The notes beneath the pieces are model-generated. The model was not told the DNA's origin and did not search any database. It worked only from the letters and a program-made list of their open reading frames with translations. The position numbers and the translations under genes were made by a program. Of a stretch of 64,000 bases of DNA, positions 18,011-27,161 are shown piece after piece (positions within the stretch are counted from its first letter, which is position 1; each line of letters opens with the position of its first letter). Source of the stretch: Vibrio toranzoniae (GTDB lineage Bacteria > Pseudomonadota > Gammaproteobacteria > Enterobacterales > Vibrionaceae); the NCBI RefSeq assembly GCF_024347655.1, contig NZ_AP025515.1:1054001-1118000 (forward strand). The letters run 5' to 3'.

Positions 18011-19594
18011 CTATTCTGTACATACTTGATTTCGGCCATTAGCTTTAGCTCGGTATAAAGCTTTGTCTGCTCGGTAGAAGGTGCGTTGAGTATTTTCTCC
18101 CTCGCGATGCATAGTGATACCAATACTGACGGTTAAGCCTCGCTCTCCCAATATCTCATGCCAGCCGAATTGGAAAATGCGTTCTCGATAATTTTCAGAG
18201 TGCATTTCTGCTTTTTCAAGATTGGTGTTCTCAAGAATGACCAAAAACTCTTCACCACCAAACCTGACGCATGACGCGCCTTTAAACTTAAAGTAAGAGT
18301 GTAGCTCTTGAGAAACACTGACAATCGCTTTATCACCGACTAGATGGCTAAGCTCGTCGTTAATCGATTTGAAGTGATCTATATCGACAACCATCAACGC
18401 GAAAGGTGTTTCGTGCAGCAGCATATCTTTAAGCTTTACATCTAACCATCGTCTGTTATGCAAACCTGTTAGTGGATCGGTGAATACATCTTGTTGTAGC
18501 TGAGCAACGGCATTTTTGTGTTGTTCAGTGGTTTCTTTTAGCTCTCTATTCTCTTGTTCAGAAAGTATGAGCTTTAGTTGTAATTCAAAACGTGATAGTC
18601 GGCGTAGTTGGCTGGCACCAAGCTCGCTAATAGGGATCTGTTTCATGAGATCCGTTTCAATCCGGAAGCCTTTTTTCTCGTAGTTTAACGCTTCTTGAAA
18701 ACGTCTTTGATCCATACATACATCACTCAGGGAGTCGTAGAAACGTTTGGCGAGCACAGGTGATGAATATTCGTTTACACGTTTGTCTGTATTCGAAAGA
18801 ATCATGCTGGCGTATTCTTGTTTGCCATTCGCGCTGAAGCAATGCGCGAGTTCTAGACGCGTCATGATAGAAAGCCAACTTGCTTGGGTGTTGTTAGCGG
18901 AATAGTGAACTTTAGATAGGCAGCGTAGTGCATCGTGATACTTTTTCTTGGCGCGGAGCACTTTTGCTTGATAAAGCAGTATCTGAGCGGTGAGTAGTTT
19001 GTCACTTACCAAAATACTCAGTTCTTCACATTCGTTCAGTAAATCATTGGCCGCAGTAATGCGGTTGAGCAACAAGAGGCTAGCCACCATATGTAGTTTG
19101 AATTTGAGTCGCAGTGAACGACTACTTATCGCATGGTCAATGCTATTTATTTTTTGGTAATAACGTAAAGCTCGGTTGTGATCACCATAGGCGTCACACA
19201 GGTTGCCCATACCTAAAATGGCCATTACGTACTCATCGATGTAGCCGTATTCAACAGCGATTGACGACGAACTTACGAACTCATTCAGTGCAGAGGTGTA
19301 ATTACCAATTTCAACTAAGCGATCACTTAGGCTAGTCTTGACCGTAAGAATATCTTCTATGTCAGTGGGTAAATGCAGTAAGTCGAGAGCAAGTTTCAAC
19401 TCTTCTATACTGGTTTGGTTTTGTTGCAACTCAGCACGATATTCAGAGCTGATAATATAACAGTGTGCTTGTTCTGTTTTTGTTGTTGAAACGTGCTGGC
19501 GAATATGATTCCAGAATATGATCGCCTCTTCACCAGAAACCGATGACGGGTCTAAACCAGCATCCGTGATCTTGCTTAATAGGGTTTCCATCAT
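18011..19594 (-). CDS. TPR-repeat diguanylate cyclase
   Basis: A cytoplasmic c-di-GMP synthase of 527 residues. Residues about 1-310 are tetratricopeptide-like helical repeats, followed by a coiled coil (about 325-370). The GGDEF domain starts at DPLTGLHNRRW and has an intact active site, GGEEF at 446-450. The RxxD inhibitory site normally found just before it is absent (FKGA at the equivalent place), so product inhibition through that site is unlikely. There is no membrane segment. Its ATG overlaps the upstream stop (ATGA), coupling it to a related TPR protein with a decayed GGDEF domain. The TPR part may sense a protein or peptide partner. Confidence 0.92.
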   Translation of the reverse strand: MMETLLSKITDAGLDPSSVSGEEAIIFWNHIRQHVSTTKTEQAHCYIISSEYRAELQQNQTSIEELKLALDLLHLPTDIEDILTVKTSLSDRLVEIGNYTSALNEFVSSSSIAVEYGYIDEYVMAILGMGNLCDAYGDHNRALRYYQKINSIDHAISSRSLRLKFKLHMVASLLLLNRITAANDLLNECEELSILVSDKLLTAQILLYQAKVLRAKKKYHDALRCLSKVHYSANNTQASWLSIMTRLELAHCFSANGKQEYASMILSNTDKRVNEYSSPVLAKRFYDSLSDVCMDQRRFQEALNYEKKGFRIETDLMKQIPISELGASQLRRLSRFELQLKLILSEQENRELKETTEQHKNAVAQLQQDVFTDPLTGLHNRRWLDVKLKDMLLHETPFALMVVDIDHFKSINDELSHLVGDKAIVSVSQELHSYFKFKGASCVRFGGEEFLVILENTNLEKAEMHSENYRERIFQFGWHEILGERGLTVSIGITMHREGENTQRTFYRADKALYRAKANGRNQVCTE

Positions 19595-21060
19595 AATCTT
19601 ACCTTTGCATCGTCTTCTTCAAGTTGTTCAAGAGTAAACGGGAACGTCAATATGTCGTTGAGACTAACGGTAGGCTTCGAACCTTTTAACCCTTTTCTGT
19701 GCCATGGGTATATATCAAGCATGGCGGTAAGGGTTTGAAAAGTTTGCTCTGCAGCCTCTCCTTTTTCGGAAAGCATAAGAGCAACACGTTCTGAACTTAA
19801 CCTTGAAATGAAATCGTTTTGGTTACATAAAGTGTGAGCAATTTCGGTGCAGACATCTAAGTAATCGGTATCGATGTGCTGAAACATAATAATGCTGTGG
19901 TTTGAACGTTTGAGCTCTGTTTTAAAGAGCACCAGTTGCTCCCACCAAAAGGTTTCAGAAACGACATGAGAAAGGTGTTTTTCGGGATCATACTCGTGTT
20001 GACCACGAATACGGTTAATCAGCTTTCGAGCTCTCTGCTCTAATTGACGCTTTGAACTGCGTGCTTTATCTAAACCGACTCGGGTGGTTTGCTCTCGAAG
20101 CATATCGATAGAATACTGGCGATACTTTTTAAAAGCGATTAGCGCTACTTTAAACTCTTGGTTTTCTTCTGCAACGAGAGACTGTTGGTAACAAATTTGA
20201 CTAAGTAACTCACCGTTATCGAATTCGTTTGCAGATTGTTCGGCGAGTCTGAGCAGTTCTGCCGCTTGCTCTGGCCTTTTTCTTAGGAGCTCTAATCGAG
20301 CACGGCTGATGTAGGAGTGTGCCTTCATCCATACTAGATTGTGTTTTACTGCCAGATTATGTGCTTTGGCTGTCGCGCGCTCTGCGTCATCCAAACGTTC
20401 AAGGCCAAGTAGTGCTAAGCCTCTGAAATCCCATACCTCTGCATGCCAAGTATTGTCTTTATGATCTTTTAATGCTTCTTCTGCACCGTCGAGTACCGAC
20501 AGCATTTCAACATAGTTGTTGAGCAGATAGTAATCCCAAGCGAGCAGTATCCTGGCTTTACCTTCTAACCAACCAATACGGCTGTTGTTAGCGACTTTCA
20601 CGGCGAGCTGGTGGGTAGAGCGGGCTAGCTTATATTCATGGGTCATCCGCCAAATATTGCCGAGGCCAATGAGACATTCAATTTGAATTTCGACTTCATC
20701 AACCAACGCGGACTGCTCTAATGCATTGATCCAGAATTGTTGGGCGGAGTAGTACTTGGCTTGCCCCCAAAATTGGAGCGCGTGTAAATGGAGTATTTCA
20801 GGGAGAAAAAGATCAGTATCTAATCGGCTTTGTCGTTTGAGGGCTTCTTTGATGTACTTTAAACCTTTCTGGTAGTCCATTAGGTTCCAGCAGCATCTGG
20901 CCATTAACATCAGTGACTGGATCGCGCCCTCTTCAAACAGAACTTGCTCTGACCTCACGAGGCATTGCTGTGCAATCTCTAAGATCACCAATGGTTCAGA
21001 GTCGACGCGAGTTTTGAGTTGTTCTAGTTCTGTTTCGAGAAGGTACTGATTTTTGTCCAA
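19591..21060 (-). CDS. TPR protein with degenerate GGDEF-like domain
   Basis: A 489-residue partner of the downstream cyclase. The N-terminal 330 residues are TPR-like repeats, then a basic coiled coil (about 335-365). The C-terminal part follows the GGDEF fold: YDPEKHL in the place of DPLTGL, HIDTDYLDV in the place of the metal-binding D-x-D-x-F-K stretch, and SRLSSERVALML (about residues 417-428) in the place of R-x-GGDEF-A-L-L. The catalytic glycines and acids are thus SSER, and the domain should not make c-di-GMP. It probably acts as a regulator or dimer partner of the active cyclase, to which it is coupled by a 4-bp overlap. Confidence 0.82.
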   Translation of the reverse strand: MDKNQYLLETELEQLKTRVDSEPLVILEIAQQCLVRSEQVLFEEGAIQSLMLMARCCWNLMDYQKGLKYIKEALKRQSRLDTDLFLPEILHLHALQFWGQAKYYSAQQFWINALEQSALVDEVEIQIECLIGLGNIWRMTHEYKLARSTHQLAVKVANNSRIGWLEGKARILLAWDYYLLNNYVEMLSVLDGAEEALKDHKDNTWHAEVWDFRGLALLGLERLDDAERATAKAHNLAVKHNLVWMKAHSYISRARLELLRKRPEQAAELLRLAEQSANEFDNGELLSQICYQQSLVAEENQEFKVALIAFKKYRQYSIDMLREQTTRVGLDKARSSKRQLEQRARKLINRIRGQHEYDPEKHLSHVVSETFWWEQLVLFKTELKRSNHSIIMFQHIDTDYLDVCTEIAHTLCNQNDFISRLSSERVALMLSEKGEAAEQTFQTLTAMLDIYPWHRKGLKGSKPTVSLNDILTFPFTLEQLEEDDAKVRL

Positions 21061-21246
21061 GGCTTAGATCCATAATTATCGAGCATATTGATAGCACAAC
21101 CATTATAAGAGTGTGATTTAGGATAAACACTAATTATCTTTCTTAGAGCGTTAAAGGAACATCTATCTTTTACAATTATGGGGGATACATCATGTTGCTA
21201 CTTTTAAATCAACGAGTTCCCGAATAAATCGCTACATGTTCTATTT

Positions 21247-22794
21247 CTATGAAAGCAGTTGCTTTAGGGTCAATGGTTGCTCCGCGACACCTAAACGTTG
21301 CGCTGCAGTAAGCCCTTGCTTATCTTGGTAGCACAGATTGTGCCAAGCTCTAAATATGTCGAGTAATGGAAGAATTCCCCCAGGACGAAGTTTACGTCTA
21401 GGTTCATTAATGAAGCTATCAAATAAGACTTGAAAACGCTGTTGATAGAACTTAGTTTGCTGTATTGAGGCGATGTTAAACCACTGTTTTGGCTCGGGAT
21501 TACTACCAGTTAGATAGCAAATTCCTTTTTGATTATAACCTTGATTTGCGATAGCCCAACGATCACGCCACCAACTCATATGAACAATGTCGATTTTTTC
21601 AAAACTTTGACCATCTTGCCAGCCCGAATCTTCCTCTACATACATAAGGTCAATATTTTGACTCTGGATGCGCGGCAAACATACGCTTAGGGCGGCAGAC
21701 CTTAGTAATGGGTCTTGTGGCATATAGATAGCGACGTGTTTATTCTCATCACACATATCAAGTACATGTAGAAAGTGAGCATAGGAGGTGTAAGGTGGTC
21801 GAACTAACGCCCCTTTCGAAGGGTAGCTAAACGTGGTGAGGTTACCCATAGGATCCTCAACGTTTCCTCTCGCAAGAATTACTTGGTATTGCTGTTCAAT
21901 GCGTTCTTTCAGTTTGTCAGAGGGCTGAGGTATTTCTAGGTTAGCTTCTGAAGAGTGTTCTTTGGATACAAAGCGCGCAACATCATCATAAGGGTTATGA
22001 TCAACATTCCCTGACGGTTCTTCATTTTGAGAGTAATTAACGTGTTGGCAAAGGATATAACCGGAATGGGCCTCGCCAGTCGCGATCCAAACGACGCCAT
22101 TATTACTTTGCGGCTGCAAGCGCTGATAATGGGAAGCGAATTGATAGTCTTGAGCATGGTTAACCCATCGTGCATCTATCATCGCTAACTTGCGACGACA
22201 ACGGCTCGCGATATGGTCAACATGATCGTAGAAAGTCTTGGGGTTGATATCAAGCTTTCTACAGATTTCACGAACGGAATAGCCCATGAACAATAAGCCC
22301 ATAAGGTTTTCTTGAAACTGAAGTTTTTTATTGGATCCAGACCACTTGTCAACGAAGGTGGATTGACAGTCTTTGCATCGATATCTTTGCTTGTCGCCAC
22401 TATAGCCAAAGGCATGATAAAGGTGCTTGTGGGTATGGACCGATAAGCCGAAATTATCGCAATCATCATTGCGACAAGCAGGAAGGCCATCGCTGTGAAG
22501 TTGTCGTAGGCGATGAAGTTCGCTTAACACTTCACGATTGTTAAGTAAGGGGGGGAAAGCTCCACACTCACGACAAACCATCGCTGGACGCTTAGGATTC
22601 GCATGTTGCAAAACATATCGTTTTGCATCGCTCAAGCCAAAGTTGTCACACGCCAATGTTTTACAAAAGTTGAGTTGTAATCCATCCGCATCTTTTGGCA
22701 GCTTGTCGTTGGACACAATCGCCCCCTCGGGGTTATTTAGGCAGCCAAGCGAACTTGGCTGCGTGGTATTGCGTTTCAAACTATCTATTAGCAA
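21247..22794 (-). CDS. Transposase-like zinc-ribbon protein, probably domesticated
   Basis: A 515-residue protein I recognise only by architecture. Two similar zinc ribbons come first, each with C-x4-C, a shared CDNFGLS motif and a later C-x2-C (about residues 44-81 and 106-142). A helix-turn-helix follows (MGYSVREICRKLDINPKTFYDHV, about 169-191). Then comes an RNase-H-like region: VVWIATGEAHSGYIL at the first beta strands, IYMPQDPLLR in the middle and FRAWHNL....LTAAQRLGV near the end, resembling the last motif of DDE transposases. The expected first Asp is not obvious. I see no terminal inverted repeats or target duplication. It lies 40 bp after deoD on the same strand, suggesting a fixed host gene. 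Confidence 0.6.
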   Translation of the reverse strand: MLIDSLKRNTTQPSSLGCLNNPEGAIVSNDKLPKDADGLQLNFCKTLACDNFGLSDAKRYVLQHANPKRPAMVCRECGAFPPLLNNREVLSELHRLRQLHSDGLPACRNDDCDNFGLSVHTHKHLYHAFGYSGDKQRYRCKDCQSTFVDKWSGSNKKLQFQENLMGLLFMGYSVREICRKLDINPKTFYDHVDHIASRCRRKLAMIDARWVNHAQDYQFASHYQRLQPQSNNGVVWIATGEAHSGYILCQHVNYSQNEEPSGNVDHNPYDDVARFVSKEHSSEANLEIPQPSDKLKERIEQQYQVILARGNVEDPMGNLTTFSYPSKGALVRPPYTSYAHFLHVLDMCDENKHVAIYMPQDPLLRSAALSVCLPRIQSQNIDLMYVEEDSGWQDGQSFEKIDIVHMSWWRDRWAIANQGYNQKGICYLTGSNPEPKQWFNIASIQQTKFYQQRFQVLFDSFINEPRRKLRPGGILPLLDIFRAWHNLCYQDKQGLTAAQRLGVAEQPLTLKQLLS

Positions 22795-22834
22795 AAATAC
22801 AGTTAGTGTTAGAAATGCATCTATTGTCTAATGA

Positions 22835-23545
22835 TTAGATGTTGATTGCAGTCTCTAAAGCGACTTTCATCATGTCGTTGAACGATTTTTGACGCTCTTC
22901 TGAGCTTAGTTTCTCACCACGAATAATATGATCAGAAACTGTCAGAATAGTCAGTGCTTTAGCACCTAGATCCGCAGCAACACCGTAAATACCAGCCGCT
23001 TCCATATCAACACCAAGAATGCCTATTTTTTCCATTTTTTCGAAAAGGTCAGCTTCTGGTGTGTAGAAAAGGTCTGCAGAAAATACGTTACCTACTTTTA
23101 CTGGAACTTCCTGCGCTCGTGCTTGATTTACCGCTTCTTCTAGAAGATCGAAATCAGCGATAGCTGCGAAGTCGTGGTTGTTGAAACGAATTCGGTTAAC
23201 TTTTGAATCGGTAGATGCACCCATGCCAATAACAACGTCCATTAGTTTAACGTCGTCACGTACTGCGCCACAGCTACCAACACGAATAACATTTTTGACG
23301 CCGTACTCAGCGATAAGCTCATGTACGTAGATGCAGCATGATGGAATACCCATACCGTGACCCATTACAGAAACTTTTTTACCTTTGTAAGTGCCTGTGT
23401 AACCAAACATGTTACGAACGTCACAAACTTGCTTCACATCATCAAGGAATGTCTCTGCAATGTATTTTGCGCGAAGCGGGTCGCCTGGCATAAGTACTGT
23501 TTCTGCGAAATCACCAGCTTGCGCGTTAATATGAGGGGTTGCCAT
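22835..23545 (-). CDS. deoD: Purine nucleoside phosphorylase
   Basis: A hexameric low-molecular-weight PNP of 236 residues that cleaves purine (deoxy)ribonucleosides to base and (deoxy)ribose-1-phosphate. The start MATPHINAQAGDFAETVLMPGDPLRAKYIAE is the family start and has TTTGGAGA upstream; the 39-codon upstream extension is rejected. Visible are the phosphate-site GDPLRAK, VIRVGSCGAV, the nucleoside-site GVDMEAAGIYGVA, and the catalytic Asp region LTVSDHII. It is not in a deo operon here, so it is probably a second deoD copy as in V. cholerae. A transposase-like gene follows. Confidence 0.95.
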   Translation of the reverse strand: MATPHINAQAGDFAETVLMPGDPLRAKYIAETFLDDVKQVCDVRNMFGYTGTYKGKKVSVMGHGMGIPSCCIYVHELIAEYGVKNVIRVGSCGAVRDDVKLMDVVIGMGASTDSKVNRIRFNNHDFAAIADFDLLEEAVNQARAQEVPVKVGNVFSADLFYTPEADLFEKMEKIGILGVDMEAAGIYGVAADLGAKALTILTVSDHIIRGEKLSSEERQKSFNDMMKVALETAINI

Positions 23546-23891
23546 GGTCGTTCTCCAAAGTTTAAACGGTAATGATAGGAACAAGATTGAGTAAATTACC
23601 GATTCTGTTGAATTGAATTCATTTTGTTGAGGCAATATTAGCGAGTTAAAACGAGGCTCCATGAGATGTTTGTCACAAAATGGTTCTGCACTTACAGTTT
23701 TATTATTATAGATAACTAAATATGTTGAAATCGTAAAGGCAATCGATTTTGTGTGGTTAAATCGCTTGGAATCAAAAGAAGAACACGCATATTAAGAGCA
23801 AGATGGATATGCATTTACGTCAACTAATCATTGTAGAGACGTTTTATCAGCGATAATCTAAACTTTGATAAAAGACAAACCAAGGAATTGT
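23546..23891. other. Divergent promoter region, deoD and L,D-transpeptidase
   Basis: 346 bp, AT-rich, carrying the promoters of deoD (minus) and the transpeptidase gene (plus). I see a TTTGTCACAAAA element at 23670-23681 that could be part of a CRP or CytR site, but no full match. Confidence 0.4.
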
Positions 23892-24869
23892 ATGTCCTAT
23901 TGTGCTAACTCGACGCTTTTGATCTCTATGAAAACACAACTACGTAAGATCGCGCTGTTTGCCGTGAAAACGACTTTGCTTGTAGGAGTGACGACGGCTT
24001 CATCGTGGGTGTCAGCGGCGACTTTTGAGTTACCTTCTGCTGAAAGTCGTATCGTAGGCAGAATACAGCAACATGAAGTTGTTGAGGGTGAAACGTTAGC
24101 GATTATAGCAAAGCAGTACGATATTGGATTTCTTTCGTTGATGGCGGCAAACAAAGGAGTTGACCCTTTTCTTCCAAAGGTAGGTTATGTATTAAGTATT
24201 CCTAGCCGTTTAATTTTACCGGACACTCCAAGGGAAGGGATTGTCATTAACCTTGCAGAGCTAAGGTTGTATTATTTTGAGCCTACTAGAAATCTGGTCC
24301 ATGTTTTCCCTGTCGGAATCGGGCGGGTGGGGCGTGATACTCCAGAAATGATCACCAAGATAAGCCAGAAAAGACCAAACCCGACTTGGACCCCTCCCAA
24401 CTCAATTCGTAAAGAGTATCTAGAGAAGGGAATTGAGTTACCACGAGTGGTTCCCGCAGGGCCGGAAAATCCGCTTGGTGAATATGCATTAAGACTTGCA
24501 TATGGTATCGGGGATTATTTGATACACGGCACGAACAAAGATTTTGGAATAGGCTTGCGAGTCAGTTCTGGGTGTATCCGTATGGAACCTAAAGATATTG
24601 AATGGCTCTTTGAGCAGGTCAGCCGTGGTGAGCAAGTCACAATAATTGATGAGCCGATTAAAGTATCACTCGAACCAGACAGAAGTGTGTTCGTTGAAGC
24701 GCACGAACCATTGACGAGAAGTGACGGTTCTAAGAAATCTCTACAAATTCCGGTTGAATTGAAATGGTGGCTTGAAGATGCAGAGCTGCCTAACTCAAAA
24801 GCGAAAGCGGTTATCTTTGCTCAAAATGGTGTGCCTGTTGAGATAGCACCACCTGTGATTGAGTTTTAA
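23892..24869 (+). CDS. L,D-transpeptidase with LysM domain, ErfK/YbiS family
   Basis: An envelope enzyme of 325 residues. It has an N-terminal signal sequence (hydrophobic stretch about residues 20-40, cleavage near WVSA-ATF), a LysM-like peptidoglycan-binding segment (HEVVEGETLAIIAKQYDIGFLSL) and the YkuD catalytic domain. The YkuD motif HGTNKDFGIGLRVSSGCIRM is intact, with catalytic Cys at about C228. Such enzymes attach Braun lipoprotein to meso-DAP or make 3-3 cross-links. The ATG at 23892 has AAGGA five bases upstream; a second ATG at 23928 gives a shorter signal peptide but has no clear ribosome site. It faces an Lpp/OprI-type lipoprotein gene, a likely substrate. Confidence 0.9.
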   Translation: MSYCANSTLLISMKTQLRKIALFAVKTTLLVGVTTASSWVSAATFELPSAESRIVGRIQQHEVVEGETLAIIAKQYDIGFLSLMAANKGVDPFLPKVGYVLSIPSRLILPDTPREGIVINLAELRLYYFEPTRNLVHVFPVGIGRVGRDTPEMITKISQKRPNPTWTPPNSIRKEYLEKGIELPRVVPAGPENPLGEYALRLAYGIGDYLIHGTNKDFGIGLRVSSGCIRMEPKDIEWLFEQVSRGEQVTIIDEPIKVSLEPDRSVFVEAHEPLTRSDGSKKSLQIPVELKWWLEDAELPNSKAKAVIFAQNGVPVEIAPPVIEF

Positions 24870-24939
24870 TTCGATGACTCCTGTGGAAAGCGATACGGCG
24901 TTCCTCTCTCCTTAATCTTCATTTTTTATTTCAAATAAA

Positions 24940-24967
24940 AGCACCACTTCCGTTAAGAGGTGGTGCT
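24940..24967. terminator. Bidirectional terminator between ldt and lpp
   Basis: AGCACCACTT/AAGAGGTGGTGCT stem (one bulged or offset base) between the convergent transpeptidase and lipoprotein genes, with an A-rich tract upstream that serves as T-run on the minus strand. Confidence 0.8.
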
Positions 24968-25033
24968 ATCTAATTACTGCTTTTTACTTCTACGACTTAT
25001 TTGATTTAAAGCTCAATAGCGCTTGTATCTCAA

Positions 25034-25300
25034 CTACTTCGTGTAAGACTCTGCAATGTTGTCGATACGGTCGTTAGCACGATCCGCTTCTTCTTTTGCT
25101 GCCATAGCGGCTGCTTCTGCTTGTTGAGCTTTCATTTCGGCTGCAGCTTTGTCATTTTTAAGTGATTCAACTTCGTTGCTTAGTTCAGCAACTTGATTCG
25201 TTAATAGATCCATTTCTGACATTGCAGCTTCTTCTGGCTCAGAAGAACAACCAGCTAGAATGAAAACTGAGGCTGCAGCTGCGATTAATGTCTTATTCAT
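25034..25300 (-). CDS. lpp: Lpp/OprI-type alanine-zipper outer-membrane lipoprotein
   Basis: An 88-residue small lipoprotein starting MNKTLIAAAASVFILAGC with lipobox LAGC (lipidated Cys at 18) and the strong ribosome site AAGGAG. The mature part is an uninterrupted heptad-rich helix (about residues 28-80) that would form an Ala/Leu zipper trimer. It ends SYTK, so the terminal lysine can be joined to peptidoglycan as in E. coli Lpp (YRK). The L,D-transpeptidase that could make this bond is encoded opposite, 164 bp away. No Lol-avoidance Asp at +2 is seen (CSSE), so outer-membrane sorting is expected. Confidence 0.9.
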   Translation of the reverse strand: MNKTLIAAAASVFILAGCSSEPEEAAMSEMDLLTNQVAELSNEVESLKNDKAAAEMKAQQAEAAAMAAKEEADRANDRIDNIAESYTK

Positions 25301-25371
25301 AAGAACTCCTTGCTTATTTATCATCAAAAGATGCGCTATACATTTTTTATCATATAGTCGCTTCATTAATG

Positions 25372-25399
25372 ATTGTAGCGACTAATTTTTTAAGCGCAA
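25372..25399 (-). promoter_or_regulatory. Sigma-70 promoter of lpp
   Basis: Read on the minus strand: -35 TTGCGC (25394-25399), 16-bp spacer, -10 TACAAT (25372-25377), giving a leader of about 65 nt before the lpp ATG. The rest of 25301-25662 is AT-rich and carries the helicase promoter, which I cannot pinpoint. Confidence 0.65.
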
Positions 25400-25662
25400 A
25401 ATCAATAACTAAAGAAATTGTTAAATTTTTGAGGTAATTAGCTAGCTATCACAGTCTGTTTCATTTTTGAGATGGCGATATTGGAATCGATTTTTGTCTC
25501 ATTTAGTAGAGCTATCCCTTTGTTAGCAATGCATACAATGCACCAGTGAACTCATAGATAACGGGATAAATTTACTGTGATCTCTATCCTTAGAAAGTAC
25601 TTTCGCGGTATCATGTCACGTTAAAATAATTTTATTCAATACCATCATGACTGGAGAGTCCT

Positions 25663-26994
25663 TTGCACTTTAAAGATTTAGGCTTAGATAATCGCTTACT
25701 GAAGAACTTAAAACATTACGACTTTAAGAAAGCGACAGAGATCCAATCGAAAGCGATCCCTGTTGTTATTGCCGGTAAGGATCTATTGGCTTCATCAAAA
25801 ACGGGATCAGGTAAAACATTGGCGTTTGTGTTGCCAATGATACACAAAGCATTAAAAACCAAAGCGTTTTCTGCTCGTGATCCTCGTGGTGTAATTTTGG
25901 CTCCTACTCGTGAATTAGCGAAGCAAGTCTACGGCGAATTACGCAGCATGCTTGGTGGCCTATCTTATGAAGCGGCACTGATCTTAGGTGGTGAAAACTT
26001 TAACGACCAAGTTAAAGCATTGCGTAAATACCCTCGCTTTATCGTGGCGACTCCAGGCCGTCTTGCTGATCACCTAGAACATCGTTCATTGTTTCTCGAT
26101 GGCGTTGAAACGTTAATCCTTGATGAAGCCGACCGTATGCTTGATCTCGGCTTCGCACCAGAGCTGCGTCGTATTGCCAATGCCGCTAAACATCGTCGTC
26201 GTCAGACACTAATGTTCTCTGCAACGTTAGATCACGCCGAAGTAAATGGCATTGCGAATGAAATGCTAGACGCACCTAAGCGAATCTCTGTCGGTGTTTC
26301 TAACGAGCAGCACCTTGATATTACTCAGAAGTTTTACCTGTGTGATCACCTCGACCACAAAGAAGCTATTTTAGATCGTGTATTAGAAGAAGCTGAATAT
26401 CGTCAGGTGATGATCTTTACAGCAACTCGTGCAGATACTGATCGTTTAACAGAAAGATTGAACGAGAAGAAGCTTAAAGCGGTGGCCCTGAGTGGCAATC
26501 TAAACCAAACGCAACGAAATGCCATCATGAGCCAGTTCGAGCGTGCGGTTTATAAGATCTTAGTAACAACAGACGTTGCTTCACGTGGTATTGATATTCC
26601 AAATGTAAGCCACGTTATCAACTTTGATATGCCTAAGCATACGGAAGAGTATGTTCACCGTGTTGGTCGTACTGGCCGTGCAGGCAATAAAGGTGATGCG
26701 ATTTCTTTGGTTGGCCCAAAAGACTGGGATAGTTTTAAGCGTGTTGAACTATATTTGCAACAAGACCTGACTTTCTCTGTACTAGAAGGTCTAAAAGGCA
26801 AATTCAAAGGCATTAAACCACGTAAACCTGCTTTTGCTAAAGGTGCTCCAGCGAAGAAGAAAACGAACACTCAAGCTAAGAAAACACCTAAGAAACCGGT
26901 TAAGCGCGATAAGAGCTTCCACAAGAACGTGGCTGTGGGCGATACTGTTTTTATCCCTAAGAAGAAAGTCGCACCAAAAGTGGACGACGAGTAA
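25663..26994 (+). CDS. DEAD-box ATP-dependent RNA helicase
   Basis: A 443-residue RNA helicase with all core motifs: the Q motif region (ATEIQSKAIP), Walker A ASSKTGSGKT (about residue 44), APTRELA, TPGR, DEAD, SAT (FSATL), and in the second RecA domain RGIDIP and HRVGRTGRAG. The C-terminal tail (about residues 385-443) is very rich in Lys and Pro, as in RNA-binding tails of RhlE/SrmB-type helicases. Start is TTG at 25663, with GGAG six bases upstream; no in-frame ATG fits. Likely roles are ribosome assembly or mRNA turnover. A strong terminator follows. Confidence 0.93.
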   Translation: MHFKDLGLDNRLLKNLKHYDFKKATEIQSKAIPVVIAGKDLLASSKTGSGKTLAFVLPMIHKALKTKAFSARDPRGVILAPTRELAKQVYGELRSMLGGLSYEAALILGGENFNDQVKALRKYPRFIVATPGRLADHLEHRSLFLDGVETLILDEADRMLDLGFAPELRRIANAAKHRRRQTLMFSATLDHAEVNGIANEMLDAPKRISVGVSNEQHLDITQKFYLCDHLDHKEAILDRVLEEAEYRQVMIFTATRADTDRLTERLNEKKLKAVALSGNLNQTQRNAIMSQFERAVYKILVTTDVASRGIDIPNVSHVINFDMPKHTEEYVHRVGRTGRAGNKGDAISLVGPKDWDSFKRVELYLQQDLTFSVLEGLKGKFKGIKPRKPAFAKGAPAKKKTNTQAKKTPKKPVKRDKSFHKNVAVGDTVFIPKKKVAPKVDDE

Positions 26995-27025
26995 CCAATC
27001 AGTGTGAGATAAACTGACGTAAATA

Positions 27026-27053
27026 AAAACCGCCGAGAATGGCGGTTTTTTTG
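27026..27053 (+). terminator. Terminator of the DEAD-box helicase gene
   Basis: AAAACCGCC/GGCGGTTTT stem with a 6-base loop and a run of seven T. Confidence 0.92.
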
Positions 27054-27161
27054 TATCTGAAGCTTATTTGTATCGACTTTTGCTATTGAAGGCGCCACCA
27101 ATTGAAAAAGTGAACTAAAACAGGGGAACCTTTCATTTACGTTTGACGGTCATTTCAATGA

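Noticed and set aside
19591..21060. Second active diguanylate cyclase.
   Set aside because: The GG(D/E)EF site is replaced by SSER and the metal-binding residues are not kept, so catalytic activity is not expected.
21061..22834. Complete insertion sequence around the transposase-like gene.
   Set aside because: No matching terminal inverted repeats or target duplication are visible in the flanks, and deoD lies only 40 bp away.
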